64,000 nucleotides of DNA, taken from Histidinibacterium aquaticum (lineage in GTDB: Bacteria > Pseudomonadota > Alphaproteobacteria > Rhodobacterales > Rhodobacteraceae). The notes beneath the pieces are model-generated. The model was not told where the DNA came from and made no database searches. It saw nothing but the letters and a program-made list of their open reading frames with translations. A program made the position numbers and the translations under genes. The stretch lies in contig NZ_VYQE01000003.1 of NCBI RefSeq assembly GCF_008710275.1, forward strand, positions 62,001 through 126,000. The letters are read 5' to 3'. This document shows positions 49,460 to 57,608 of the stretch, one piece after another; within the stretch, counting starts at the first letter, position 1, and each line of letters opens with the position of its first letter.

Positions 49460-50911
49460 ATGTTTCAGTCGCAGCTCATCATCGGCGGTGAAGCCGGTGC
49501 GCCCGAAGGTGCACCCGTCTTCGAGCGGCGCGGACCGGGGTCCGGCGCGGTGGTGACCCGTGCCGCCGCCGCCGGGGCGCCGGAGGCCGAACGGGCCGCG
49601 GCCTCCGCCGCCCGCGCCTTCGTCGGCTGGTCCGAGACCGCGCCCGAGCGCCGGGCCGAGATCCTGACGGAGGCGGCGGGCCTCATGCGGGCCCGCGCCG
49701 CCGAGGCCGTCGCCATCGCCGCCGACGAGACCGGCGCCGCCGAGAGCTGGACCCGCTTCAACATCGACATCGCCGAGCAGATGCTGCGCCAGGCGGCGAC
49801 CCTGCCCGCCCATATCCGCACCGAGGACCTCGAGGGCGCGCCGCCGGGAGAGCGCTTCGTCCTGCGCCGCAGGCCGGCCGGCGTGGTGCTCGCCATCGCG
49901 CCCTGGAACGCGCCGGTCACGCTCGCCACCCGCGCCGTCGCGGCGCCTCTCGCCTGCGGCAATACGGTGGTGCTGAAGGCCTCGGAGCTCTGCCCGATGA
50001 CCCACGAATGGGTCGCCCGGGTGCTGATCGACGCGGGCCTCCCCGAGGGGGCGCTCAACTTCGTCACCAATGCCCCCGACCACGCCGAGGAGGTCGTCTC
50101 GGCCCTCATCGCCCATCCGGCGGTGCGGCGGGTGAATTTCACCGGCTCGACCCGCGTGGGCCGCGAGATCGCCGTGGCCGCGGCGCGCCACCTCAAGCCC
50201 TGCCTGCTGGAGCTATCCGGCAAGGGCACGCTGATCGTCCGGGCCGACGCCGACCTCGCGCTGGCCGCCCGCGCCGCCGCCCACGGGGCCTTCGCCAACC
50301 AGGGCCAGGTCTGCATGTCGACCGAGCGCATCCTCGTCGACGACCGCGTGGCCGACGCCTTTCTCGACCTGCTCGCCGCCGAGACCGAGCGGCTGCAAGC
50401 CGAGCATCCGGAGAACGGCCGCCTCGGCGCGCTCGTGAGCCCCGGCGCGACCGCCCGGCTCATGGCGCTGGTCGAGGACGCGATCGCCCGGGGCGCGCGC
50501 CTCGTGACCGGCGGCGGCGGGCTCGACACGATGCTGCAGCCCACGGTCATCGACCGCGTCGCGCCCGGCATGCGGCTCTACGCCGAGGAGGCCTTCGGCC
50601 CCATCGTCGGCGTGACCCGCGTGGGCGACGACGACGAGGCGCAGGCGCTCGCCAACGACACCGAGTTCGGGCTCGTCGCCTCCGTATTCAGTCGCGACAC
50701 CGCCCGCGCCGAGGCGATGCTCGCGGCCATCGACACCGGGCTCGGGCACGTCAACCGCTCGACCGTCCACGACCATCCGGCCCTGCCCTTCGGCGGGGTC
50801 AAGGCCTCGGGCTACGGCCGCTTCGGCGGGCTCGAGGCGATCCGCGAATTCACCGAGATCCAGGCCATGACCACCACCGCGCCGGAGGAGGGCGCGGCAC
50901 AGCCAACCTGA
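49460..50911 (+). CDS. Aromatic aldehyde dehydrogenase-like (ALDH copy 1)
   Basis: The 483-residue NAD(P)-dependent aldehyde dehydrogenase has APWNAPVTLATRA (coenzyme site Asn), FTGSTRVG, the general-base Glu in LLELSGKGTL and the nucleophile Cys in NQGQVCMSTER. The usual GGK after the Glu reads SGK here. The Cys-Met-Ser-Thr environment is common in vanillin and benzaldehyde dehydrogenases. GGGAGGAGG precedes ATG 49460. It opens the ALDH-ABC importer-ALDH operon, so it probably oxidises an imported aromatic aldehyde, such as vanillin or 4-hydroxybenzaldehyde, to the acid for PcaHG or LigM. Confidence 0.85.
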   Translation: MFQSQLIIGGEAGAPEGAPVFERRGPGSGAVVTRAAAAGAPEAERAAASAARAFVGWSETAPERRAEILTEAAGLMRARAAEAVAIAADETGAAESWTRFNIDIAEQMLRQAATLPAHIRTEDLEGAPPGERFVLRRRPAGVVLAIAPWNAPVTLATRAVAAPLACGNTVVLKASELCPMTHEWVARVLIDAGLPEGALNFVTNAPDHAEEVVSALIAHPAVRRVNFTGSTRVGREIAVAAARHLKPCLLELSGKGTLIVRADADLALAARAAAHGAFANQGQVCMSTERILVDDRVADAFLDLLAAETERLQAEHPENGRLGALVSPGATARLMALVEDAIARGARLVTGGGGLDTMLQPTVIDRVAPGMRLYAEEAFGPIVGVTRVGDDDEAQALANDTEFGLVASVFSRDTARAEAMLAAIDTGLGHVNRSTVHDHPALPFGGVKASGYGRFGGLEAIREFTEIQAMTTTAPEEGAAQPT

Positions 50912-50934
50912 TCGTCAACATGGGAGGAGACGAC

Positions 50935-52125
50935 ATGACCAGACTACTCACCGGAACCGCGCTCGCCGCGCTCTTCGCCGCGGGCGGCGCGCTCGCGCAG
51001 GAGACGCTGACCATCGGCGCCGTGGGCCCGAAGACCGGCCCGCTCGCCGGCGGCGCGGCCGTCACCTACTGGCCCAACGTCCAGCTCTGGGCCAACGACG
51101 TGAACGAGGCCGGCGGCCTGCAGGTCGGCGACACGTCCTACATGGTCGAGATCGTGGAGTACGACGACCAGACCAACCCGGCGCAGACCATCGCCGCCGT
51201 GCAGCGCCTGGCGACCCAGGACGAGGCGGACTTCATCCTGCCCCCCTACTCCACCGGTCTCAACCTCGCCGCCGCGCCGATCTACGACCGCTACGGCTAC
51301 CCGCAGGTGACCTCCACCGCCAACACCGGCAACGTCGAGGACCTCTCCGCCCAGTTCCCGAACCTCTACATCACCCTCGGCGCCGCTTCCGGCATGGTCG
51401 GCGGGCTGATCGACGTGATGACCGAGCTGCGCGAGGCGGGCGAGATCGGCAACACCGTCGCCATGGTCAACGTGGCCGACGCCTTCGGCATCGAGCTGGC
51501 CGAGGAGGCGCGCCCGCTCTTCGAGGAGGCCGGCTTCGAGATCGTCTACGACAGCTCCTACCCGCTGGGCACCCAGGACCTCTCGCCGGTGATGCAGGGC
51601 GCGGCGGACGCCAATCCCGACAGCTTCGTCGCCTTCTCCTACCCGCCGGACACCTTCGCGCTGACCGAGCAGGCGATCATCGAGAACCTCGACGTGGGCG
51701 TCTTCTACACCGCCGTCGCCACCGCCTTCCCCTCCTACCAGGAGCGCTTCGGCGAATCGGCCAACGGAGTCATGGGCATCGGGGGCGTGAACGCCGACGA
51801 CCCCGAGTTCCAGGACTACGCCGCGCGGCATGAAGAGGTCACCGGCCAGGCGCCCGACAGCTGGGCCTCGGCGATGGTCTACTCGACCTTCCAGATCTAC
51901 CAGCAGGCCATCGAGGGCGCCGGCACCATCGACCGCGAGGCGGTGGCCGAGTACATCGCCAACAACTCCTTCGACACGGTGATCGGCCCCATCGAGTGGG
52001 ACGAGAACAACAACAACCCGGCCTACTGGACCGTCGGTCAGTGGCAGGACGGTGTCTTCCGCGGCATCGCCTCCACCGGGCGCGAGGGCGAGGTCGATCC
52101 CATCGTGAAGAGCGGCTGGGAGTAA
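50935..52125 (+). CDS. ABC transporter substrate-binding protein (Liv/HAAT type)
   Basis: The 396-residue type I periplasmic binding protein has a signal peptide (about 1-22, ALAQE cleavage) and the Peripla_BP_6 start ETLTIGAVGPKTGPLAGG, then ATQDEADFILPPYSTG and VNVADAFGIELAEEA lobes. It starts 24 bases after the aldehyde dehydrogenase with GGGAGGAG. Relatives in Rhodopseudomonas and Roseobacter aromatic clusters bind benzoates, phenylpropanoids or shikimates rather than amino acids. The flanking aldehyde dehydrogenases point to an aromatic ligand here. Confidence 0.9.
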   Translation: MTRLLTGTALAALFAAGGALAQETLTIGAVGPKTGPLAGGAAVTYWPNVQLWANDVNEAGGLQVGDTSYMVEIVEYDDQTNPAQTIAAVQRLATQDEADFILPPYSTGLNLAAAPIYDRYGYPQVTSTANTGNVEDLSAQFPNLYITLGAASGMVGGLIDVMTELREAGEIGNTVAMVNVADAFGIELAEEARPLFEEAGFEIVYDSSYPLGTQDLSPVMQGAADANPDSFVAFSYPPDTFALTEQAIIENLDVGVFYTAVATAFPSYQERFGESANGVMGIGGVNADDPEFQDYAARHEEVTGQAPDSWASAMVYSTFQIYQQAIEGAGTIDREAVAEYIANNSFDTVIGPIEWDENNNNPAYWTVGQWQDGVFRGIASTGREGEVDPIVKSGWE

Positions 52126-52136
52126 TCCCGGCGAGC

Positions 52137-52163
52137 GGGCGGGCCGCGGCACGCGGCCCGCCC
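52137..52163 (+). other. Strong intercistronic hairpin after substrate-binding gene
   Basis: Arms GGGCGGGCCGCG and CGCGGCCCGCCC make a perfect 12-base stem with a GCA loop in the 56-base gap before livH. No T-run is present. It likely protects the binding-protein message and sets its ratio to the permease subunits. Confidence 0.65.
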
Positions 52164-52181
52164 CTGACGGACAGGGGCGAC

Positions 52182-53048
52182 ATGGACATCATCTTCACCG
52201 GACTGCTGCTCGGCGGCACCTACGCGCTCATCGCGACGGGGCTGAACCTGCAATACGGCATGGCCCGCATCATGAACCTCGCCAACGGCGAGACCCTCGT
52301 CGCGGGCGGTTTCGGCGCCTTCTGGTTCTGGACCTCCAGCCAGGTGAGCCCGCTGCTGACAATCTTCGTCGTGGCGCCCCTGGCCTTCGCCCTGAACTGG
52401 CTGATCTACGTCGTCGTCCTGCGGCCCCTGGTGAAACGCGCCAAGTCGCGCGGCCAGCTCGAGGTCGACGCGATCCTGACGACCTTCGGCCTGTCCTTCG
52501 TCGGCGTGGGCGTGATGCTCGCGCTCTTCGGGGGCGACTACTTCTCCTACTCCTACCTCGCGCAGCCGGTGCAGTTCATCGGCGAGACCTACGGTCTCAA
52601 CCGCGTGGTCGCCTTCGCCGCTGCCGTCCTGCTCTGCGGCGCGCTCTGGATCTGGCTCTACCGCAGCCGCGCGGGCATGTCGGTGCGCGCCATCGCCGTC
52701 TCGCCCGACAGCGCGCGGCTGGTGGGCATCGATGTGCCCAGCCTCTCGGCCCGGGCCTTCGCCCTCGGCGGCGCGGTGACCGCGGTGGGCGGCGCGCTGG
52801 TCTCGAGCTTCCTGACGCTCGACGCCTCCACGGGCGTGATCTTCACGCTCAAGGCGCTGATCATCGTCATCATGGGCGGTGTGGGCGACATCCGCGGCAC
52901 GATCCTGGCCGCCGTCCTGCTGGGCATCCTCGAGACCTTCGTGGCCACCCTGATCGACCCCGGCCTGACGCTGGCCGCCGCCTACCTGCTCTTCATCCTG
53001 ATCCTGCTGCTGCGCCCGCAGGGCCTGCTGGGGAGGGCCCGGACATGA
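52182..53048 (+). CDS. livH: ABC transporter permease (LivH family)
   Basis: The 288-residue protein has about eight membrane segments with the LivH opening GLLLGGTYALIATGLNLQYG and RIMNLANGE, and a later GRARAV-like region VRAIAVSPDSARLVGID followed by MGGVGDIRGTILAAVLLGILE. It forms half of the transmembrane channel with LivM. It overlaps livM as ATGA. Symbol denotes family, not leucine specificity. Confidence 0.92.
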   Translation: MDIIFTGLLLGGTYALIATGLNLQYGMARIMNLANGETLVAGGFGAFWFWTSSQVSPLLTIFVVAPLAFALNWLIYVVVLRPLVKRAKSRGQLEVDAILTTFGLSFVGVGVMLALFGGDYFSYSYLAQPVQFIGETYGLNRVVAFAAAVLLCGALWIWLYRSRAGMSVRAIAVSPDSARLVGIDVPSLSARAFALGGAVTAVGGALVSSFLTLDASTGVIFTLKALIIVIMGGVGDIRGTILAAVLLGILETFVATLIDPGLTLAAAYLLFILILLLRPQGLLGRART

Positions 53049-53977
53049 CCGCCAGGGACCGCCGCGGCGTCACCATCGGCGTCCTCCTCTTCGCGCTGGC
53101 GGCCCTGCTGCCGCTGGCCTCGGATTCCTACTTCCTGAGCATCGGCGTCACCATCGCCATGTACACCGCGCTCGCCACGAGCTGGGCGCTCTTCTCGGGA
53201 CCCACGCACTACATCTCTCTCGCCACGGCGGCGTTCTTCGGGATCGGGACCTACACCACGGGGATCGGCATCGAGTACATGCCCTACTGGCTGACCCTGC
53301 CCATCGCCGCAGTGATCGGCGCGGTCCTCGCCGCCCTCGTGGGCGTCGCCACCCTGCGGCTCTCGGGCGTCTACTTCGTGATCTTCACGCTGGGCCTCGC
53401 CGAGCTCGTCCGGCAGATCATCACCTGGGGCCAGAACGTGAGCGGGGCCAAGGGGCTCTACGTCCTCACCTCGATCACCGAGGAGCACATCTACTGGCAG
53501 CTCACCGGCCTCTCGGCGCTGGTCTTCCTCGCGGGCTTCCTGATCTGGCGCTCGCGGCTGGGCTTCGCCGTCCGCATCCTCGGCGACGACGAGGAGGTCG
53601 CGCGGCACTCCGGCATCCACACCGCTCGGGTGAAGGTGCTGCTCTTCATGATCCCCGGCGCGGTGGCCGCCGTGACCGGCGCGATCCTCGCCCCGCGCTA
53701 CGTCTACATCGAGCCCGCCATCGCCTTCACGCCCATGCTCTCGTTCCAGGTGGTGATCATGGCGCTTCTGGGCGGCACCGGCCGGCTCTGGGGCCCGGTG
53801 GTCGGCGTCATCCCCTTCACCTTCCTCTGGGAGGCGATCTCCGGCACCTTCCCGAACCAGACGACGCTGCTTCTGGGCCTGTCGTTCCTCGTCATCGTCT
53901 ACCTGCTGCCGCGCGGCTTCGTCGGGCTGATCGAGGAGGCCCGCGGCCGGGTCTCGCGCCGGGGGGCCTTCGCATGA
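53045..53977 (+). CDS. livM: ABC transporter permease (LivM family)
   Basis: The 310-residue protein has about nine membrane segments. It has the LivM elements GPTHYISLATAAFFGIGTYT, TLRLSGVYFVIFTLGLAELV and RILGDDEEVARHSGI, plus MALLGGTGRLWGPVVG near the end. It pairs with LivH to form the import channel. ATGA overlaps link it to both neighbours. Confidence 0.92.
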   Translation: MTARDRRGVTIGVLLFALAALLPLASDSYFLSIGVTIAMYTALATSWALFSGPTHYISLATAAFFGIGTYTTGIGIEYMPYWLTLPIAAVIGAVLAALVGVATLRLSGVYFVIFTLGLAELVRQIITWGQNVSGAKGLYVLTSITEEHIYWQLTGLSALVFLAGFLIWRSRLGFAVRILGDDEEVARHSGIHTARVKVLLFMIPGAVAAVTGAILAPRYVYIEPAIAFTPMLSFQVVIMALLGGTGRLWGPVVGVIPFTFLWEAISGTFPNQTTLLLGLSFLVIVYLLPRGFVGLIEEARGRVSRRGAFA

Positions 53978-54711
53978 CGCCGGTGCTCTCCCTCCGCGGC
54001 GCGACCAAGCGCTTCGGCGGCCTCGTGGCCGTCAACGAGCTCGACTTCGACGTGGCCGAGCACGAGGTGCTGGGGCTGATCGGCCCCAACGGCTCGGGCA
54101 AGTCCACGACGCTCAACCTGATCTCCGGCGCGCTGCCGCCCACCGCCGGGACGATCTCGCTGCGCGGCTCGGTGATCTCCGGCCTGCCCGCGCAGGACAT
54201 CGCCCGGCGCGGCGTGGCCCGGACCTTCCAGCTGGTGCGGCTCCTGCCCTCGATGACTGTGCTGGAAAACGTCATGGCGGGCGCCGTCTTCGGCCACCGC
54301 CGCCGCTGGGGCCACGATGCCGAGGCGCAGGCGATGCGCGTGCTCGACCTCGTGGGCCTCTCCCGCCGGGCGCAGGCGCCGGTGGGGTCGCTCACCTACA
54401 TCGACACCAAGCGGGTCGAACTGGCCCGGACGCTCGCCGGAGAGCCCAAGGTGCTGCTGCTCGACGAGTGGCTCGCCGGGCTCAACCCGACCGAGCTGGA
54501 GGAGGGCATCGCCCTCATCCGCCGCCTGCGGGATGAGGGCCGCACGATCATCCTGGTGGAGCACGTCATGGACGCGATCCGCTCGCTCTGCGACCGCTGC
54601 GTGGTCATGTCCTCGGGCTCGAAGATCGCCGAGGGCGAGACCGAGGAGGTGCTGAACGACCCCGGCGTGATCGAGGCCTACCTCGGCGTGGAGGAGCCGG
54701 CCCATGCTTGA
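53974..54711 (+). CDS. livG: ABC transporter ATP-binding protein (LivG family) with atypical signature
   Basis: The 245-residue ATPase has Walker A GPNGSGKS (37-44), the LivG-specific RTFQLVRLLPSMTVLENV and Walker B LLLDE (161-165). The position of the LSGGQ signature reads LTYIDTK (140-146), lacking the second Gly and Gln, and the residue after the catalytic Glu165 is Trp (DEWLAGLNPTE) instead of Pro. I recall similar DEWLAGLNP sequences in a LivG subgroup, so this may be a subfamily trait. It overlaps livF by eight bases. It should energise import with the LivF-like partner. Confidence 0.9.
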   Translation: MTPVLSLRGATKRFGGLVAVNELDFDVAEHEVLGLIGPNGSGKSTTLNLISGALPPTAGTISLRGSVISGLPAQDIARRGVARTFQLVRLLPSMTVLENVMAGAVFGHRRRWGHDAEAQAMRVLDLVGLSRRAQAPVGSLTYIDTKRVELARTLAGEPKVLLLDEWLAGLNPTELEEGIALIRRLRDEGRTIILVEHVMDAIRSLCDRCVVMSSGSKIAEGETEEVLNDPGVIEAYLGVEEPAHA

Positions 54712-55942
54712 CGTCCGCAACCTGTCCGTCAGCTACGGCCAGCACCGGGCGCTGCACGAGGCCGCGCTGCGCGTCGACCGGGGCGAGATCGTCGTCATCC
54801 TCGGCGCCAACGGCGCGGGCAAGACGACGCTGCTCAAGGCGATCTGCGGCGTCTGCGAGGGCCGCGTGACCGGCGAGGCCCTGCTCGAGGGCGAGGACCT
54901 CGTGGGCCAGCCGCCGCACCGGATCGTCGAGGCCGGGATCGCGCTGGTCCCCGAGGGCCGCGGCATCTTTCCCGATATGACGGTGGAGGAGAACCTCACC
55001 CTCGGCGCCTACGCCGACCGCGCCCGCGACGAGCAGCGCGCGAGCCTCGACAGGGTGATGACGCTCTTCCCCAAGCTCGGCGAGCGGCGGCGGCAAGTCG
55101 CCCGCACCATGTCGGGCGGCGAGCAGCAGATGGTCGCGATCGGCCGGGCCATGATGTCGAACCCCTCGATCCTCGCCCTCGACGAACCCTCGCTGGGGCT
55201 CTCGCCGCTGCTGTCCAAGGACCTCTTCAAGACGCTCCGCACCGTGCGCGAGGCCGGTCTCGGCCTGCTGCTGGTGGAACAGAACGCCCGCGCGAGCCTC
55301 GCCATCGCCGACCGGGGCTACCTGCTGGATACCGGCGAGATCACCCACGAGGCCCCGGCGCAGGAGCTCCTGACCGACCCCGCCGTGCAGCGCGCCTACC
55401 TCGGCGGCGCGGCCGCCAAGCCCGCGCCGAAGCCCGCCCCGGCCAGCCCACACCCCGCAGAGCGCCCCGTACCGACCATGCCCGCCAACCGCCCCTCGCC
55501 CTCCGACATCGCCGCGCAGGCGGTGAAATCCGTCGCCTCTCGCCCCGCGCGCCCCGCCGCGCCGGAGCCCGCGCCCGCCCCGAAGCCGGCCGCAGCGAAC
55601 GGCGCGGCACAGCGTCCCCAACCCGCGCCCCCGCGCCCGGCGCCTGCACCAGCCGGCGACCGCAAGAGCGCCAGCGACGTCCTCGGCGTGGAGATCGGCG
55701 ACATCGTCGGCCGCGCCGCACAGACCTCCAGCCGCCGCGCCGCGCCGGCCAACGGCTCGGGTCGCCTGCCCACGGTGCCCGACCGCCCGCCCATGCCGCA
55801 GCGCCCCCGGGCGCCGGAGATCCCCATGCCCGACCTCGGCTCTTCCGCCGACCGGCTGAAATCCGTCCTCGACGAGATCGAGGGCGCCGCACGCCGGGCC
55901 GAAAGCTGGCGGCCCGCCCCATCCAACCCACCCCGGAGGTGA
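54704..55942 (+). CDS. livF: ABC transporter ATP-binding protein (LivF family) with long C-terminal extension
   Basis: Residues 1-235 are a complete LivF ATPase: Walker A GANGAGKT (34-41), GIALVPEGRGIFP, signature MSGGE (136-140), Walker B ILALDEP (156-162) and a terminal DPAVQRAYLGG. A further 177 residues follow: a Pro/Ala-rich low-complexity part (about 236-330) and a more structured tail with KSASDVLGVEIGDIVGRAAQ and SADRLKSVLDEIEGAARRAE. LivF normally stops near residue 235. The extension stays in frame and keeps the genome's codon use, so it is probably real. The next gene starts three bases after its stop. Confidence 0.92.
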   Translation: MLDVRNLSVSYGQHRALHEAALRVDRGEIVVILGANGAGKTTLLKAICGVCEGRVTGEALLEGEDLVGQPPHRIVEAGIALVPEGRGIFPDMTVEENLTLGAYADRARDEQRASLDRVMTLFPKLGERRRQVARTMSGGEQQMVAIGRAMMSNPSILALDEPSLGLSPLLSKDLFKTLRTVREAGLGLLLVEQNARASLAIADRGYLLDTGEITHEAPAQELLTDPAVQRAYLGGAAAKPAPKPAPASPHPAERPVPTMPANRPSPSDIAAQAVKSVASRPARPAAPEPAPAPKPAAANGAAQRPQPAPPRPAPAPAGDRKSASDVLGVEIGDIVGRAAQTSSRRAAPANGSGRLPTVPDRPPMPQRPRAPEIPMPDLGSSADRLKSVLDEIEGAARRAESWRPAPSNPPRR

Positions 55943-55945
55943 CAG

Positions 55946-57421
55946 ATGCTCGACCAGGCCAAGACGTCCCCCTCGATCCGCGGCATGTACATCGGCGGGA
56001 GCTGGACTCCCGCGGCGCGGACCTTCGACGACCTCAACCCGTCCGACAATTCGGTCTACGCCCGTATCCCCGACGGCTCGCCCGATGACGTGAGGAAGGC
56101 CATCGCCGCCGCCAAGCAGGCCTTCCCCGAGTGGTCGGCCCAGCCTTTCCATCACCGGGCCCACGCGCTCCACCGCATCGCCGACGTCTGGGAGCGGCGG
56201 AAGGACGACTTCGTCGCCGCCGCCGTGCAGGAGGGCGGCGGCTGGTTCGGCAAGGGCATGTTCGAGGCGGGCTACGTGGGCGAAGTGTTCCGCTCCGCCG
56301 CCGCGCTCTGCTACCAGAACATCGGCGAGGTCCTGCCCTCCGAGCACGGCAAGTTCATGATGGCGACCCGCTTCCCGTTGGGCGTCGTCTCAGTGATCTC
56401 GCCCTGGAACATGCCGGGGATCCTCACCTCCCGCGGCTTCGCCGCCGCGCTGGCGGCGGGGAACACCGTGGTCCTGAAGCCCTCCGAGGACACGCCCTAC
56501 GCAGGCGGGCTCTACTTCGCCGAGATCCTCGAGGAGGCCGGCATCCCGCCCGGCGTCTTCAACGTCGTCACCTGCTCGCGCGAGAGCGTGGGCGCGGTGG
56601 GCGACGAGATGATCGAGAACCCCGACGTGAAGGCGGTGAGCTTCACCGGCTCCACCGCCGTGGGCCGCCACATCGCCGCCAAGTGCGGCGCGCACCTGAA
56701 GAAGGCCTGCGTGGAGCTCGGCGGCAAGGACAGCATGATCGTGCTGGAGGACGCCGACCTCGAGGCCGCCGCCCGCGCCGCGAACTTCGGCAGCTTCATG
56801 CACCAGGGGCAGGTCTGCATGTCGACCGAGAAGCTGCTGGTCCACGAGAACGTCTGGGAGGACTTCATGTCCCGCTTCCTCGCCCGCGCCAAGAAGCTCC
56901 GGACCGGACATACCGACGACAAGGACAACGTCATCGGCCCGCTGGTGAACACCCGCCAGGCGGTGCGGGTGAAGGCGCTGATCGACGATGCGGTATCGAA
57001 GGGCGCGCGGCTGGAACTGGGCGGCAACGCCTGGGACAACTTCGTCGAGCCCACGGTGCTGACCGGCGTCGACAGCTCGATGGACATCTGGCACGACGAG
57101 ACCTTCGGCCCCGTGGTGATCGCCGCGCCCTTCCGGACGGACGACGAGGCGATCGCGCTCAACAACGACACCGAGTACGGCCTGACCGGCGCGGTCTGGA
57201 GCCGCGACGAGGCCCGCGCCCTGGGCATCGCCCAGCGGCTCGAGACCGGCATCGCCCACGTCAACTGCCAGAACATCAACGACGAACCGCATGTCCCCTT
57301 CGGCGGGGTCAAGGCCTCGGGCGTGGGCCGTTACGGCGGCCGCTGGTCGCTCGACGCCTTCACCGAGCTGCGCTGGATCACCCTCGACCGCGGCGGGCGT
57401 CACTTCCCGCCGGTGTTCTGA
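55946..57421 (+). CDS. Aromatic aldehyde dehydrogenase-like (ALDH copy 2)
   Basis: The 491-residue aldehyde dehydrogenase has SPWNMPGILTSRG, FTGSTAVG, the general base in VELGGKDSMIV and nucleophile Cys in HQGQVCMSTEKL. It resembles benzaldehyde/vanillin dehydrogenases in the QVCMSTEK segment. The Shine-Dalgarno GGAGG overlaps the livF stop. It is the last gene of the operon that begins with ALDH copy 1. The two copies differ throughout, so they are not a recent duplication and may act on different aldehydes. Tandem GC hairpins follow. Confidence 0.87.
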   Translation: MLDQAKTSPSIRGMYIGGSWTPAARTFDDLNPSDNSVYARIPDGSPDDVRKAIAAAKQAFPEWSAQPFHHRAHALHRIADVWERRKDDFVAAAVQEGGGWFGKGMFEAGYVGEVFRSAAALCYQNIGEVLPSEHGKFMMATRFPLGVVSVISPWNMPGILTSRGFAAALAAGNTVVLKPSEDTPYAGGLYFAEILEEAGIPPGVFNVVTCSRESVGAVGDEMIENPDVKAVSFTGSTAVGRHIAAKCGAHLKKACVELGGKDSMIVLEDADLEAAARAANFGSFMHQGQVCMSTEKLLVHENVWEDFMSRFLARAKKLRTGHTDDKDNVIGPLVNTRQAVRVKALIDDAVSKGARLELGGNAWDNFVEPTVLTGVDSSMDIWHDETFGPVVIAAPFRTDDEAIALNNDTEYGLTGAVWSRDEARALGIAQRLETGIAHVNCQNINDEPHVPFGGVKASGVGRYGGRWSLDAFTELRWITLDRGGRHFPPVF

Positions 57422-57473
57422 TGCGGGGCGAGGTCCGGCAGATGCCGTCCGGCAGCGGTCCGGTCGACGCGCA

Positions 57474-57524
57474 CGCCCGGCCCCTGGCCGGGCGACGGCC
57501 GCACCGCCCCCACGGGGCGGCCGT
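57474..57524 (+). terminator. Tandem GC hairpins at end of ALDH-ABC operon
   Basis: CGCCCGGCC-CCT-GGCCGGGCG (57474-57494) is a perfect nine-base stem. It is followed by a CCGCCCC-CAC-GGGGCGG stem (57504-57520). There is no T-run, so rho-independent termination is uncertain, but the place (50 bases after the stop, before an independent gene) suits a transcript end. Confidence 0.4.
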
Positions 57525-57608
57525 TCCGGCCACCCCGCGGTGCGGCCGACGCCCTCATCTCGCCGCTCCTATCCATTCCAACCACCCCCTCGACCGGAGG
57601 ACAGACAC

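Noticed and set aside
52182-55942. Branched-chain amino acid importer as the role of the Liv-type genes
   Set aside because: Both flanking genes are aromatic-type aldehyde dehydrogenases in the same operon and the whole region is aromatic catabolism; the amino acid role is not excluded but less likely.
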